This document shows positions 1-7,681 of a stretch of 40,321 bases of DNA, one piece after another. Each line of letters opens with the position of its first letter. Position 1 is the first letter of the stretch. The DNA comes from Xanthobacteraceae bacterium. Lineage in GTDB: Bacteria > Pseudomonadota > Alphaproteobacteria > Rhizobiales > Xanthobacteraceae. A model generated the notes under the pieces. The model was given only the letters and a program-made list of their open reading frames with translations, did not search any database and had not been told where the DNA came from. Location of the stretch: assembly GCA_030037065.1 (NCBI GenBank), contig JASHRW010000423.1:1-40321 (forward strand). Reading direction: 5' to 3'. The position numbers and the translations under genes were made by a program.

Positions 1-186
1 AAGGGCGCCATGCTGATCGGCAACGGCCCGACCGATCTGCGCCGCATCTCCATGGTCGGCAACGATCTCCAACTCGACAATGGCATCGGCACCTGCGGCA
101 AGAACGGCCAGGGGGTTCCGGTCGGCGTCGGCCAGCCGACGCTGCGCATCGACCGCATCACCGTCGGCGGCACGGGTGGCCGATGA
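1..186 (+). CDS. tldD: TldD-family metalloprotease, C-terminal end only (partial)
   Basis: Frame 1 is open from the window edge to a TGA at 184-186 and encodes the last 61 residues of a TldD protein. The conserved C-terminal block is visible: IGNGP, then [18 protein letters not shown], then [11 protein letters not shown] and a final TVGGT. TldD pairs with PmbA/TldE as a cytoplasmic metalloprotease that degrades or matures peptides; the metal-binding part lies upstream of the window. The stop overlaps the lepB start (ATGA), so the two genes are probably translationally coupled. It is absent from the ORF track because it has no start codon in the window. Identification rests on the very conserved tail. 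Confidence 0.88.
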   Translation, partial: KGAMLIGNGPTDLRRISMVGNDLQLDNGIGTCGKNGQGVPVGVGQPTLRIDRITVGGTGGR

Positions 187-965
187 CGACGCCTGAACAT
201 GCCGATGCCGGCGCCGAAGCCCCTCGTCGGGCGGGCTGGGCCAAGTCGCTCCTCGATCTGGCCCTGATCCTGTTGGCGATCACCGTTGCCAAGAGCGCGC
301 TCGCCGAGCCGTATTATGTGCCGTCAGGCTCGATGGAGCCGACGTTGAAGATCGGCGACGAGTTGCTGGCGACCAAGTACCCTTACGGCTACAGCACGGC
401 ATCCCTGCCGCTGTTCATCAACATCCCGGGCACGAAGCGAATCTTGGGCGCGCTGCCGCGGCGCGGCGATGTCGTCGTGTTCCGCTCGCCGGCGAATATG
501 TCGCAAATCTGGGTCAAGCGGGTAGTCGGCCTGCCGGGGGATCGCATCGCCGTGCGGCACGGCCGGGTATGGATCAACGGCAAACCGGTCGGCCTTACGT
601 CCGACGGCATGGGCAGCGACGAGAGCGACGACGGCGCGCGGCAGCTCGTGCCGCAATTCCTCGAGACGCTGCCGGGCGGACGTCAACACCTGATTTTCCA
701 GGAGAGCACCAGCGGGCCGATGAACAACATGGCCGAGATCACCGTCCCGCCCGGCCACTTGTTTGTCATGGGCGACAATCGCGACAATTCGGACGATAGC
801 CGGGTGCCCGTCAGCATGGGCGGCGTCGGGCTGTTGCCGGTCGCCGATTTGGTCGGACGGGTGAACGTGCTGCTAGGCTCGTGGGACTTGGCGGTCGCGC
901 ACCGATCGGTTTGGCAGTGGCCGTCCGGATTGCGGCTCTCTCGATTCTTCAGCGCCGTCCGCTAG
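183..965 (+). CDS. lepB: Signal peptidase I
   Basis: A 260-residue type I signal peptidase that cleaves signal peptides from exported preproteins at the periplasmic face of the inner membrane. One N-terminal transmembrane segment covers about residues 22-41. The nucleophile box PSGSMEPTL puts the catalytic serine at about S50. The general base lysine is in [12 protein letters not shown] (about K112), and the C-terminal box is [12 protein letters not shown]. The catalytic Ser/Lys dyad is therefore intact. The start overlaps the tldD stop by four bases. No acpS or rnc lies nearby, so this is not the copy usually linked to rnc in this group and may be a second lepB paralogue; that is inference. 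The insert between the lysine and the last box (about residues 140-190) is long but within the family range. Confidence 0.95.
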   Translation: MTTPEHADAGAEAPRRAGWAKSLLDLALILLAITVAKSALAEPYYVPSGSMEPTLKIGDELLATKYPYGYSTASLPLFINIPGTKRILGALPRRGDVVVFRSPANMSQIWVKRVVGLPGDRIAVRHGRVWINGKPVGLTSDGMGSDESDDGARQLVPQFLETLPGGRQHLIFQESTSGPMNNMAEITVPPGHLFVMGDNRDNSDDSRVPVSMGGVGLLPVADLVGRVNVLLGSWDLAVAHRSVWQWPSGLRLSRFFSAVR

Positions 966-1039
966 GGGTGGCTAGTCCATAACTGGCTGCCGAAGGCCAA
1001 CTTTGCTATGTAACTGCGCGATAGAGTCAGGAGCTATCG

Positions 1040-1279
1040 ATGAACGAGCGCGTTACGGTCGAGCTGGATGGCGAGACTCTCGCAGCGGCACGCAAGGCCG
1101 GGATCGATCTATCTGAGCTTCTGAGCCGCGCTTTACGGCGTCACCTGCCGTACCTCAACGCGGCAGACCGCGAACAAGCCGCGCGCCAGTGGTACGAGGC
1201 AAACAAAGAGGCGGTCGACGCCTACAACGAGATGATCGAGACCCATGGCCTGTTTTCTGACGGCATGCGGATGTTTTGA
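1040..1279 (+). CDS. ccdA: CcdA-type antitoxin
   Basis: A 79-residue protein of the CcdA antitoxin family. The N-terminal half (about 1-35) reads as a ribbon-helix-helix DNA-binding domain that would dimerise and autorepress the operon. The C-terminal half (about 40-79) is the acidic, disordered, toxin-neutralising tail with the family pattern RQWYEANKEAVDAYNEMIE and a final GLFSDGMRMF. A good ribosome-binding site, CAGGAG, lies seven bases upstream of the ATG. The stop TGA abuts the GTG of the next ORF, which fits coupled antitoxin-toxin translation. The pair stands alone between lepB and a convergent secreted-protein gene, so it is a chromosomal module, not part of a plasmid backbone. Confidence 0.9.
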   Translation: MNERVTVELDGETLAAARKAGIDLSELLSRALRRHLPYLNAADREQAARQWYEANKEAVDAYNEMIETHGLFSDGMRMF

Positions 1280-1594
1280 GTGCCCCGACAATTTGACATC
1301 GTTGAAAATCTCAATCGCACCAGCCGCAGTCAGTATCCGTTTCTTATCGTTTTGCAGCACGATCGTGTGGCCGCGTTGAGAAGTATTATCGCTGCACCGC
1401 TTGTCGAGGCCAGTACAAGGCTCGCCGGATCTCGGCTGCATCCGTCGATTTCGATCAGCGGAAGCAATTACGTCATCGTCGTGGAGGAACTGGCCGCCGT
1501 TGAACGTCGTGCGCTGGGCCAAAGGATAACCTCGGTAGAATCCGCTCGGTACGATATCGTTGCAGCGGTCGATTTGTTATTTACTGGAATTTGA
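1280..1594 (+). CDS. ccdB: CcdB-type toxin
   Basis: A 104-residue CcdB-family protein starting with GTG directly after the ccdA stop. F-plasmid CcdB poisons DNA gyrase by binding GyrA. The fold-level pattern is visible: QFDIVEN strand, PFLIVLQHD, IAAPLV, the SGSNYVIVVEELAAV strand pair, and a C-terminal helix YDIVAAVDLLFTGI. In F-plasmid CcdB the last three residues are W-G-I and are needed for gyrase poisoning (established knowledge). Here the tail is T-G-I, so the tryptophan is replaced. The family call is firm, but the potency and exact target are open. ORFs on the opposite strand (for example 1133-1522) are shadows. Confidence 0.88.
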   Translation: MPRQFDIVENLNRTSRSQYPFLIVLQHDRVAALRSIIAAPLVEASTRLAGSRLHPSISISGSNYVIVVEELAAVERRALGQRITSVESARYDIVAAVDLLFTGI

Positions 1595-1620
1595 AGTGTT
1601 CGCAACGAGTTGACGGGCAA

Positions 1621-2166
1621 TCACCGCACCACGGCCGAAATGCAGCACGGGCGATGGCGCGGCGGCTTGATGACGTTTTTTAGATAACAGCGGGCGCCGA
1701 CGGTGCCGTAGCCGGGGCGGCGGTAGGTCCAGGCGCGGCAGCGCGCTTCGGCCTGGCAGGCCTCGGCGCAGGCTTGGCCTCTGGGTTCTGGCTTGGTCTC
1801 GAACGTGCGGTAATCGCCGCCGGCGCGATCGATCGAATATTCGAGGCCGCCGGAATAGCGCGGCTCGATAACGCCGGCGCCGCGCACCCCGGACACGCAG
1901 CAGCTCGACCGCACCGGCGGACGCACTTGGCGCTTGAGATAGCACATGGCCGGACCGCCGGTTGCCGGCGGATAGGAGAAACTCCAGGACCGGCAGCTCT
2001 TGTCGTGCTCGCAGCGCGACGCGCAGACGGCCGGATCGCCGTTGGCAACCGGGGCGCGCGCGTAATCGCCGCCCGGCCGGTCGTAGCCCGACTGCGCCCG
2101 GAGTGGGCCGATCGCTGCAGCGACCGACACCACAACCGCAACGCTCACGATCAATGCCCGCATCAT
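1621..2166 (-). CDS. Secreted protein with two PAN/Apple-like domains
   Basis: The ORF track starts at 2244, but the preferred start is the tandem ATGATG at 2166. This gives MMRALIVSVAVVVSVAAA, a clean Sec signal peptide ending near residue 24 (PLRAQ). The mature part is two tandem copies of a PAN_4-like Cys-rich unit. Copy 1 (about residues 31-95) carries VCASRCEHDKSCRSWSF and MCYLK; copy 2 (about 105-180) carries ACAEACQAEARCRAWTY and RCYLK. Each copy ends with an adjacent cysteine pair, SSCCVSG and RPCCISA. PAN domains bind carbohydrate or protein partners outside the cell; no enzyme motif is present. It converges on ccdB with a 26-base gap. The ligand is unknown. Confidence 0.82.
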   Translation of the reverse strand: MMRALIVSVAVVVSVAAAIGPLRAQSGYDRPGGDYARAPVANGDPAVCASRCEHDKSCRSWSFSYPPATGGPAMCYLKRQVRPPVRSSCCVSGVRGAGVIEPRYSGGLEYSIDRAGGDYRTFETKPEPRGQACAEACQAEARCRAWTYRRPGYGTVGARCYLKNVIKPPRHRPCCISAVVR

Positions 2167-2295
2167 GCGATGCGCTTTCCGTGTTTCGGCGTCGCTCCCG
2201 GCAATGCTGCTTATAGAAGAGCGCCGTTTTATGCGAAATGCCACAACAATTTTATGTCGGCTTTCCGTCTGTTCGCTGCGCGCCGCGACTGCTTC

Positions 2296-3423
2296 TCAAA
2301 CGGCATTGCGATTTTCTCGTACTGGTCGGAAGTGCTTCGACAGTTTGAGTCCCTGCGCTTGATAATTGGAGCCGATGCCGGTGCCGTAAAGCTTGTCGGG
2401 GCGGGCCAGCATTCTTTCAAACACTAGCCGGCCGACGATCTGGCCGTGTTCGAGGATGAACGGCACTTCGCGCGAGCGCACTTCCAGCACCGCGCGTGCG
2501 CCGAGTCCGCCGGCGCCGGCGTAGCCGAAGCCGGGATCGAAGAAGCCGGCATAGTGGACGCGAAATTCGCCGACCAGCGGATCGAATGGCACCATTTCGG
2601 CGGCGTAATCGGGCGGCACTTGCACCGCCTCGGTGGAAGCCAGGATGTAAAATTCGTCGGGATCGAGGATAAGACTCTTGTCGGCGCGGGCGGCAATCGG
2701 CTCCCAGAAATCGGCCATATCGTAGGCGCCGCGGCGCTCGACATCGATGACCGCGGTGTGACGCTTGGCGCGGTAGCCGACGATGCCGCCCTCCCGGCCG
2801 GAAAGATCGATGCTGACCGCAACGCCGTCGCCCATCACCGCCTCGGCGCGATCGACCAATCGCTCGCGCGCGTGCAGCGCACGCAGCTCCTTTTCGTCGA
2901 GCGCGGCGCCGCCGCGGTGCAGGCGCATTTGCGAAAGCCGCGTGCCTTCGCGTACCAGTATTGGAAAGGTCTTTGGACTGATCTCGGCGTAAAGCGGGCC
3001 GTGATAGCCGTTGGCGACGCGATCGAAGCCGCGCGTCTCGTCGGCGATCACGCGGGTGAAAACATCGAGCCGGCCGGTGGAGCTTTTCGGATTGGTGGCC
3101 GCCGCGATATCGGCAGGCAGTTCGAGCTTCTCGAGCAGCGGCACGATATAGACGCAGCCTGTTTCCAGGACGGCGCCGCCGGCCAGCGCAAACTCATGCA
3201 GCTTCAGTTCGGCGATGCGCTGGGTCACCGTGATGCCCGGACCGGGCAGAAAACTCGCCCGTACCCGATAGGCGACGGCACCGAGGCGAAGATCGAGGCT
3301 TGCCGGTTGGATCTGATCGGCGATGAATGGATCCGGCGCCGCAATCGCTCCCTCAGCCGCCAACGCCGCGATCATGCGGTCGGGCAGGATTCCGGACTGC
3401 GAAGGTTGAAACGAGAGCGGCAC
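2296..3423 (-). CDS. dcd: 2'-deoxycytidine 5'-triphosphate deaminase, double-domain form
   Basis: About 375 residues, twice the length of the classic Dcd, and typical of the alphaproteobacterial form with two dUTPase-fold halves. Dcd deaminates dCTP to dUTP in the cytoplasm to feed dTMP synthesis. The N-terminal half has DQIQPASLDLRLG, the family motif NPKSSTGRLD, and YHGPLYAEIS with the likely catalytic glutamate. The C-terminal half has VPFDPLVGEFRVHYAGFFD and PGFGYAGAGG. The track start at 3459 is a TTG that falls inside the metZ promoter on the other strand, so the GTG at 3421-3423 (VPLSFQPSQSGILPD) is preferred; the start is uncertain. It is divergent from metZ. A separate dUTPase activity for one half cannot be judged by eye. 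Confidence 0.85.
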   Translation of the reverse strand: MPLSFQPSQSGILPDRMIAALAAEGAIAAPDPFIADQIQPASLDLRLGAVAYRVRASFLPGPGITVTQRIAELKLHEFALAGGAVLETGCVYIVPLLEKLELPADIAAATNPKSSTGRLDVFTRVIADETRGFDRVANGYHGPLYAEISPKTFPILVREGTRLSQMRLHRGGAALDEKELRALHARERLVDRAEAVMGDGVAVSIDLSGREGGIVGYRAKRHTAVIDVERRGAYDMADFWEPIAARADKSLILDPDEFYILASTEAVQVPPDYAAEMVPFDPLVGEFRVHYAGFFDPGFGYAGAGGLGARAVLEVRSREVPFILEHGQIVGRLVFERMLARPDKLYGTGIGSNYQAQGLKLSKHFRPVRENRNAV

Positions 3424-3449
3424 GAGATGCCATCTAACGCGCTGCCGGT

Positions 3450-3478
3450 TTGACGCCAAGACGCCGGTGGCGTATAGA
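3450..3478 (+). promoter_or_regulatory. Predicted sigma-70 promoter for metZ
   Basis: TTGACG at 3450-3455 and TATAGA at 3473-3478 are separated by exactly 17 bases. A start about 7 bases after the -10 falls near 3485, just before the SAM-II aptamer at 3490. The position relative to the riboswitch strongly supports it. Confidence 0.7.
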
Positions 3479-3489
3479 GACGTTTATCC

Positions 3490-3540
3490 CGTGGTCATTT
3501 GAGCCGGCCGGCTTGCAGCCACGTAAAATAAATCGCTAAA
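3490..3540 (+). promoter_or_regulatory. SAM-II (metA-type, SAM-alpha) riboswitch aptamer
   Basis: The stretch from CGTGGTCATTTGAGCCGG through GGCTTGCAGCCACG to the terminal GCTAAA matches the SAM-II consensus almost base for base. The P1 stem CGTGGT/GCCACG closes as expected and the A-rich segment AAAATAAAT precedes the conserved GCTAAA needed for the pseudoknot. SAM-II RNAs bind S-adenosylmethionine and turn off methionine biosynthesis genes in alphaproteobacteria (established knowledge). Here it lies in the leader of metZ, about 78 bases before the start codon, which is the expected context. Confidence 0.93.
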
Positions 3541-3599
3541 AGGCCGGGGACGCGTGAGCCCGGCCTGAGGATTTGCTCCTCCCGGCCGGGTTTTGTTTT
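3541..3599 (+). terminator. Rho-independent terminator with competing antiterminator in the metZ leader
   Basis: Three segments compete. AGGCCGGG (3541-3548) can pair with CCCGGCCT (3559-3566). The same CCCGGCC (3559-3565) can instead pair with GGCCGGG (3584-3590) through an inner GAGGA/TCCTC stem (3567-3571 with 3577-3581), and this is followed at once by TTTTGTTTT. The second structure is a strong intrinsic terminator and the first would block it. It lies directly after the SAM-II aptamer, so it is the likely expression platform. Structure is seen in the sequence; the switching direction is inference. Confidence 0.75.
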
Positions 3600-3617
3600 G
3601 GGCCAAAGGAGGGCCAC

Positions 3618-4808
3618 ATGTCCGCGTCTGCAAAGAGAGACTACCGCCCGGAAACCCGCCTGGTTCAGTCCGGCATCCTGCGCTCGCCGTTCGGCGAAAC
3701 GTCCGAGGCGCTATTTCTCACCCAGGGCTACGTCTACGACAACGCAGCGCAAGCCGAGGCGCGCTTCAAGGGCGAGGATCCCGGCTATCAATATTCGCGC
3801 TTCGCCAATCCAACGCTCGACATGTTCGAGCGGCGCATGGCGGCGTTCGAGGGCGCCGAAGCCGCGCGCGCTACCGCGACCGGGATGGCCGCGGTTACGC
3901 TTTCGCTCGTCGGGCAGCTCAGGGCGGGCGATCATGTGGTTGGCTCGAAGGCCATGTTCGGGTCCTGCCGCTACGTCATCGAGGATTATCTGCCGCGCTT
4001 CGGCGTCGCCTCGACCTTGGTCGACGGCTGCAATCTCGACGCCTGGCGCAACGCGGTGCGGCCGAATACCAAGACCTTCTTTCTCGAAAGTCCGACCAAT
4101 CCGGCGCTCGACGTGATCGACATCGCCGAGGTGGCGAACATCGCGCATGCGGCCGGCGCGACGCTCGTAGTCGACAATGTGTTCGCCACGCCGCTCTATC
4201 AGAGCCCGCTCGCGCTCGGCGCTGATTGCGTGGTCTATTCGGCGACCAAGCATATCGACGGGCAGGGCCGCTGCCTGGGCGGCGTCGTCCTCGGCTCGCA
4301 AAAATTCATCATGGAGAAAATCCATGTGCTGTTGCGCCAGACCGGACCGTCAATGTCGCCGTTCAATGCCTGGGTGCTGCTCAAAGGGCTGGAGACGCTG
4401 GCCGTGCGCGTGCGCCGGCAGACCGACAGCGCCGCGACCCTCGCCGTCGCACTCGCCGAACATCCCAAGATCGCGCGGCTGATCTATCCCGGCCGGCCCG
4501 ACCACCCCCAGGCCGCCATCGCGCAGAAGCAGATGCGCGGCGGCTCCACGTTGGTCGCTTTCGAGATCAAGGGCGGTAAGAAGGCCGCTTTTCGCTTCCA
4601 GGACGCGCTGAAGCTCATTCGCATCAGCAACAATCTCGGCGACGCCAAAAGCCTCATCACCCATCCGGCAACGACTACGCACCAGCGGCTCACCCCGGCG
4701 CAGCGCGCTGAGCTCGGCATCGGCGACGGATTGGTGCGCCTCTCCGTGGGCCTCGAACATCCCGACGACATCGTCGAGGACGTGCTCGGCGCTCTCGATA
4801 CGGTGTGA
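3618..4808 (+). CDS. metZ: O-succinylhomoserine sulfhydrylase
   Basis: A 396-residue PLP enzyme of the Cys/Met-metabolism (trans-sulfuration) family. It makes homocysteine from O-succinylhomoserine and sulfide in methionine synthesis. Visible features are the N-terminal RPETRLVQSGILRSPFGE typical of MetZ, the cofactor segment ATATGMAAVT, DNVFATPLYQSPLALGAD, and the Schiff-base lysine in SATKHIDGQG (about residue 211). The C-terminal domain has SLITHPATTTH. The track start at 3573 lies inside the leader terminator. The ATG at 3618 has an excellent AAAGGAGG site five bases upstream, so it is chosen. It is controlled by the SAM-II riboswitch upstream. MetZ is preferred over MetB or MetC on overall pattern and riboswitch context. 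Confidence 0.93.
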   Translation: MSASAKRDYRPETRLVQSGILRSPFGETSEALFLTQGYVYDNAAQAEARFKGEDPGYQYSRFANPTLDMFERRMAAFEGAEAARATATGMAAVTLSLVGQLRAGDHVVGSKAMFGSCRYVIEDYLPRFGVASTLVDGCNLDAWRNAVRPNTKTFFLESPTNPALDVIDIAEVANIAHAAGATLVVDNVFATPLYQSPLALGADCVVYSATKHIDGQGRCLGGVVLGSQKFIMEKIHVLLRQTGPSMSPFNAWVLLKGLETLAVRVRRQTDSAATLAVALAEHPKIARLIYPGRPDHPQAAIAQKQMRGGSTLVAFEIKGGKKAAFRFQDALKLIRISNNLGDAKSLITHPATTTHQRLTPAQRAELGIGDGLVRLSVGLEHPDDIVEDVLGALDTV

Positions 4809-4823
4809 GGGTCGGGCCAATAC

Positions 4824-5762
4824 TCAGGGCGCGGTGCGCTCGACTGCCGACGCCACGGGTGGGTTGGCCGCTTTGGCGATGCTGGCCGCGAGCAGTTTGG
4901 CCCAGCAGCCGTAACCCCAGTCATTCATATGCAGGCCGTCCGGCGAAACGAAGACGTTGAAGGAGGCGTGCTGCGTTTCGTACCAGTCGCGCATCACCGC
5001 AAAGCGATGGAACAGATCGACGTTCTGCTCCCGGGCGACGAGCGCGATCAGATCGACCATGCCCGGCGTTTCCGGCTTGGCGAGAACCTTTGGCGCGTAT
5101 TGCGGATCGATCAGCACTATGTCGGCGCCGGCCGCCCTGAGCTGTTCGATGCCCTCGCGCAGCAGCATCAAATGCGGCTTGAGCGGACGATCGCGCAGCA
5201 CCGAGTTGGTGCCGAGCTGCCAGAGCACGAGCTGCGGATGTGCGGCGATCACCCCGGCGGAAAACCGCTCGATCATGTCGGGAGCTTCCTCGCCGTTGAC
5301 CCCGCGGTTGAGCACGGTGATGAAGCGTCCGGGAAATAGCTTTTTCAGTTCGACCGCAAGCCTACTCGGATAGCTCGCCGCAGGCGAGCTTGCGCCTGCA
5401 CCGGCGGTCGATGAGGAACCAATGGCGACGATGGTGAGCGGCTTGCCGTTGGCAAGTCGCTGAGCGGTGTGCAGCAATGGGCGATTGAGCCGCGTCAATT
5501 CCGTCGGCGCGGTGCAGCCTGGAGCTCCCGGCGCAAGCGGGGCAATGGCGGGATGTAGCACCGCTGGCTGCAGCGGTTTCGTGAGTGCCGGCCGCAGCAG
5601 CGGTGGCGCAACCACGCCAGGCGCGGCAGCAGCAATCGCGGCCGGCGTGAGCGAATGCGTGCCAGCCGGCACCTCCGCGTGCGCTGCAGCAAATCCCGTA
5701 AGGAGAACAATCGCCGCCCCCGCCTTGACGCGGTTATTCAACGTTCTCGTTTGTTGAAACAT
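4824..5762 (-). CDS. Exported SGNH/GDSL-family hydrolase, catalytic residues intact
   Basis: A 312-residue protein with an N-terminal signal peptide (about 1-29, ending AAAHAE) and then a Pro/Ala-rich linker to about residue 85. All four SGNH blocks are present: the serine in IGSSSTAGAG (about 116), the glycine block NRGVNGEEAPDM, the asparagine block WQLGTNSV, and the Asp-His pair in SPDGLHMND. Such enzymes are esterases or deacylases; outside the cell they often act on O-acyl groups of polysaccharides. It is the last gene of an opgC-SGNH-SGNH run, 18 bases after its degenerate paralogue. The neighbouring membrane acyltransferase suggests a role in modifying a surface glycan, which is inference. 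Confidence 0.85.
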   Translation of the reverse strand: MFQQTRTLNNRVKAGAAIVLLTGFAAAHAEVPAGTHSLTPAAIAAAAPGVVAPPLLRPALTKPLQPAVLHPAIAPLAPGAPGCTAPTELTRLNRPLLHTAQRLANGKPLTIVAIGSSSTAGAGASSPAASYPSRLAVELKKLFPGRFITVLNRGVNGEEAPDMIERFSAGVIAAHPQLVLWQLGTNSVLRDRPLKPHLMLLREGIEQLRAAGADIVLIDPQYAPKVLAKPETPGMVDLIALVAREQNVDLFHRFAVMRDWYETQHASFNVFVSPDGLHMNDWGYGCWAKLLAASIAKAANPPVASAVERTAP

Positions 5763-5780
5763 CAGTTCTGCGTCGCACCC

Positions 5781-6509
5781 TCATGGCGTCAGATGAGCCG
5801 CATCGACGATCTGAAACGCCAGCGCCCTCCCAATACAATTATGTACGCGGCGAGCCATATCAGTTTTTTTGGTCGCCGCATAGAGATCGAACGTACCTTG
5901 ATCGTTCCAATAGCGCATGATCGCCAGCCGGTCGAACAGGAGCGTGCCGTGCTCTTGCGCCACCCACTGCATGACATCGGCATAAGCCGAGACGTTCAGC
6001 AAGGATTCGGTGCGCGGACTGTACTGCATGTTCAACAGGTCGACGTCGGCGCCTGCGTTAAGGATAGTTTCGACGCCGGCGACAAGATCAGCACTGAACT
6101 CCTCGGGCTCGATGCCGCTGACGGCATCGAACGTCCCGGCCTGCCAGACCACCAATGTCGGCTTGTCGGCGGCGAGGATGTTCTTCATGCGGGCGGCCAT
6201 GTCGGCGGTGGTCTGTCGCGATTGAACACGCGCCACGACCTTGATCTCATTCCCCGGCAAAAGCTCCCTCAGCGCAGCTTGCAGCCGCGCCGGATAGGCA
6301 AAGTTCGCGCCATCGGGCCCTGGCAGCGTCGACGATCCCGTGCCGACGACTGAAATATTGAGCCGGTGATTGGCCTTTATTTCCTTCATTACGCGCGCGA
6401 GCGCGATATCGCTTGTAATGAACGATGGCGGCACCGCGCATTCGTCCGCCGCCAACGCGGAGCCGGTCATCAATGCAAGAACGGCCGCAACAGCCGTAAT
6501 GAATCTCAT
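5781..6509 (-). CDS. Exported SGNH-like protein, probably catalytically dead paralogue
   Basis: The track ORF begins at 6770, but the ATG at 6509 overlaps the upstream stop (ATGA) and opens a clean signal peptide, MRFITAVAAVLALMTGSALA. This gives 242 residues. The mature part aligns end to end with the following gene: GSSTLPG with GSSSTAG, VVWQAGTF with VLWQLGTN, and GADVDLLNMQYSP with GADIVLIDPQYAP. The block II glycine region is VQSRQT, the oxyanion asparagine is F, and the position of the catalytic DGLH reads KKTD. Only the serine block remains, so hydrolysis is unlikely. It may be a binding or partner subunit. It is co-transcribed with opgC. Confidence 0.82.
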   Translation of the reverse strand: MRFITAVAAVLALMTGSALAADECAVPPSFITSDIALARVMKEIKANHRLNISVVGTGSSTLPGPDGANFAYPARLQAALRELLPGNEIKVVARVQSRQTTADMAARMKNILAADKPTLVVWQAGTFDAVSGIEPEEFSADLVAGVETILNAGADVDLLNMQYSPRTESLLNVSAYADVMQWVAQEHGTLLFDRLAIMRYWNDQGTFDLYAATKKTDMARRVHNCIGRALAFQIVDAAHLTP

Positions 6510-7681
6510 GCCTCGCCCCCCGCGAGGTTGTCCGGAGAGGCTTTTGCGCGTTGCTGTTGACTTCGCCCCTCCATCGTCCTGTACCACGAAATCAGGCTTG
6601 CTGTCGCGATCATGATCAAGATACCGGCGATGCTGATGCCGGTCTGCACCAGCGGGCCGCCCGACCATTCGCTGATGATAAATTGCCCGGCGAACGCCAG
6701 AAACACGCCCAGGCAGAAGATTTCGAGCGAATGCTGCCCGCAGCGGATGGCCGGCTGCAAAATCGGCCATCGCAAGCCGCGCCAGTCGCGCGAGACGAAC
6801 CTGACGGTGATGGCGGCGAGCGCCAAGAAATGTGCGAACCGCAACACATCCAGATTGGTCTTATCGATCGGGTAGATCATTTCGCCGAGCCAGTTCGGTA
6901 CAAACGCCTGCAGCGACTCAAAATGCCATGTCAGCGTGATGAAGAAGGCGAACAGCAGGTAGATGATTGCCAGCGCGAACACGATGCGCGATCGCAACAG
7001 GCCGCTGAGCCATTGCGCTCCCCCCACTGCGCACCAGGCGCCGAATATGAACAGCAATTGCCAAGCGAACGGATTGAAGACCCAAACGCCGTTCGGATAG
7101 GCGGGAAGATTGATATTGAAGTGCAACGCCAAAACATAAACGACGGCAGCGCCGATAAGGGCGTAGGCGGGTTGCCACAGCAGGACGCGAAGCACGGGCG
7201 GTAACAACACGAGCAGCACGATGTAGAGCGGCAGCACGTCCATGTTGACGGGCTTGAACTTCAGAATGAGCGCTTGAAATATCGTGACGTCGGGCTGCTT
7301 CAGGAAGCCGAGAATATTCATTTCCTCGGCGTAGAGCGGATTGCTGAAGGTCGCCGCCACATAGGCAATCTCGGCCATGAAGATCGTGAAAAGAAAAATA
7401 TGCGCCACATAAATCTGCCAGGCGCGTCGCAGGATGCGGGCGCTGGAAATGATAAATCCCCGCTGGTGCATGGCGCGGCCGTAGACGAATGCCGCCGTGT
7501 AGCCGGAAATGAAGATGAAGATTTCGGTCGCGTCGGAAAAGCCGTAATTGCGCGGCGTGAAATAGTTTACGACGTTGTTGGGAATGTGATCGAGAAAAAT
7601 GAGCCAGAGCGCGATGCCACGGAATAGATCGAGCCGCAGATCGCGCCCGGTCGCCAGTGCTGGCTGCGAAGAGGCGGCCAT
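6506..7681 (-). CDS. opgC: OpgC-domain membrane acyltransferase
   Basis: A multipass inner-membrane protein of the OpgC / acyltransferase-3 type. OpgC succinylates osmoregulated periplasmic glucans (established for Rhodobacter and Escherichia). The N-terminal signature RDLRLDLFRGIALW then FLDHIPNN and YGFSDATEIFIFISGYTA is characteristic, followed by about ten hydrophobic helices. The track extends to a GTG at 7870, but that adds about 60 residues without a family match or ribosome-binding site. The ATG at 7681 places the signature at residue 12 as in relatives and is preferred with moderate certainty. With this start the gap to divergent apaG is 314 bases, in which I see no other feature. 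The 3' end overlaps the next SGNH gene by four bases. The donor and glycan substrate are not readable. Confidence 0.83.
   Translation of the reverse strand: MAASSQPALATGRDLRLDLFRGIALWLIFLDHIPNNVVNYFTPRNYGFSDATEIFIFISGYTAAFVYGRAMHQRGFIISSARILRRAWQIYVAHIFLFTIFMAEIAYVAATFSNPLYAEEMNILGFLKQPDVTIFQALILKFKPVNMDVLPLYIVLLVLLPPVLRVLLWQPAYALIGAAVVYVLALHFNINLPAYPNGVWVFNPFAWQLLFIFGAWCAVGGAQWLSGLLRSRIVFALAIIYLLFAFFITLTWHFESLQAFVPNWLGEMIYPIDKTNLDVLRFAHFLALAAITVRFVSRDWRGLRWPILQPAIRCGQHSLEIFCLGVFLAFAGQFIISEWSGGPLVQTGISIAGILIMIATASLISWYRTMEGRSQQQRAKASPDNLAGGEA

Noticed and set aside
2446-3453. 335-residue plus-strand ORF opposite dcd
   Set aside because: Shadow of the deaminase gene; it also ends within the metZ promoter region.
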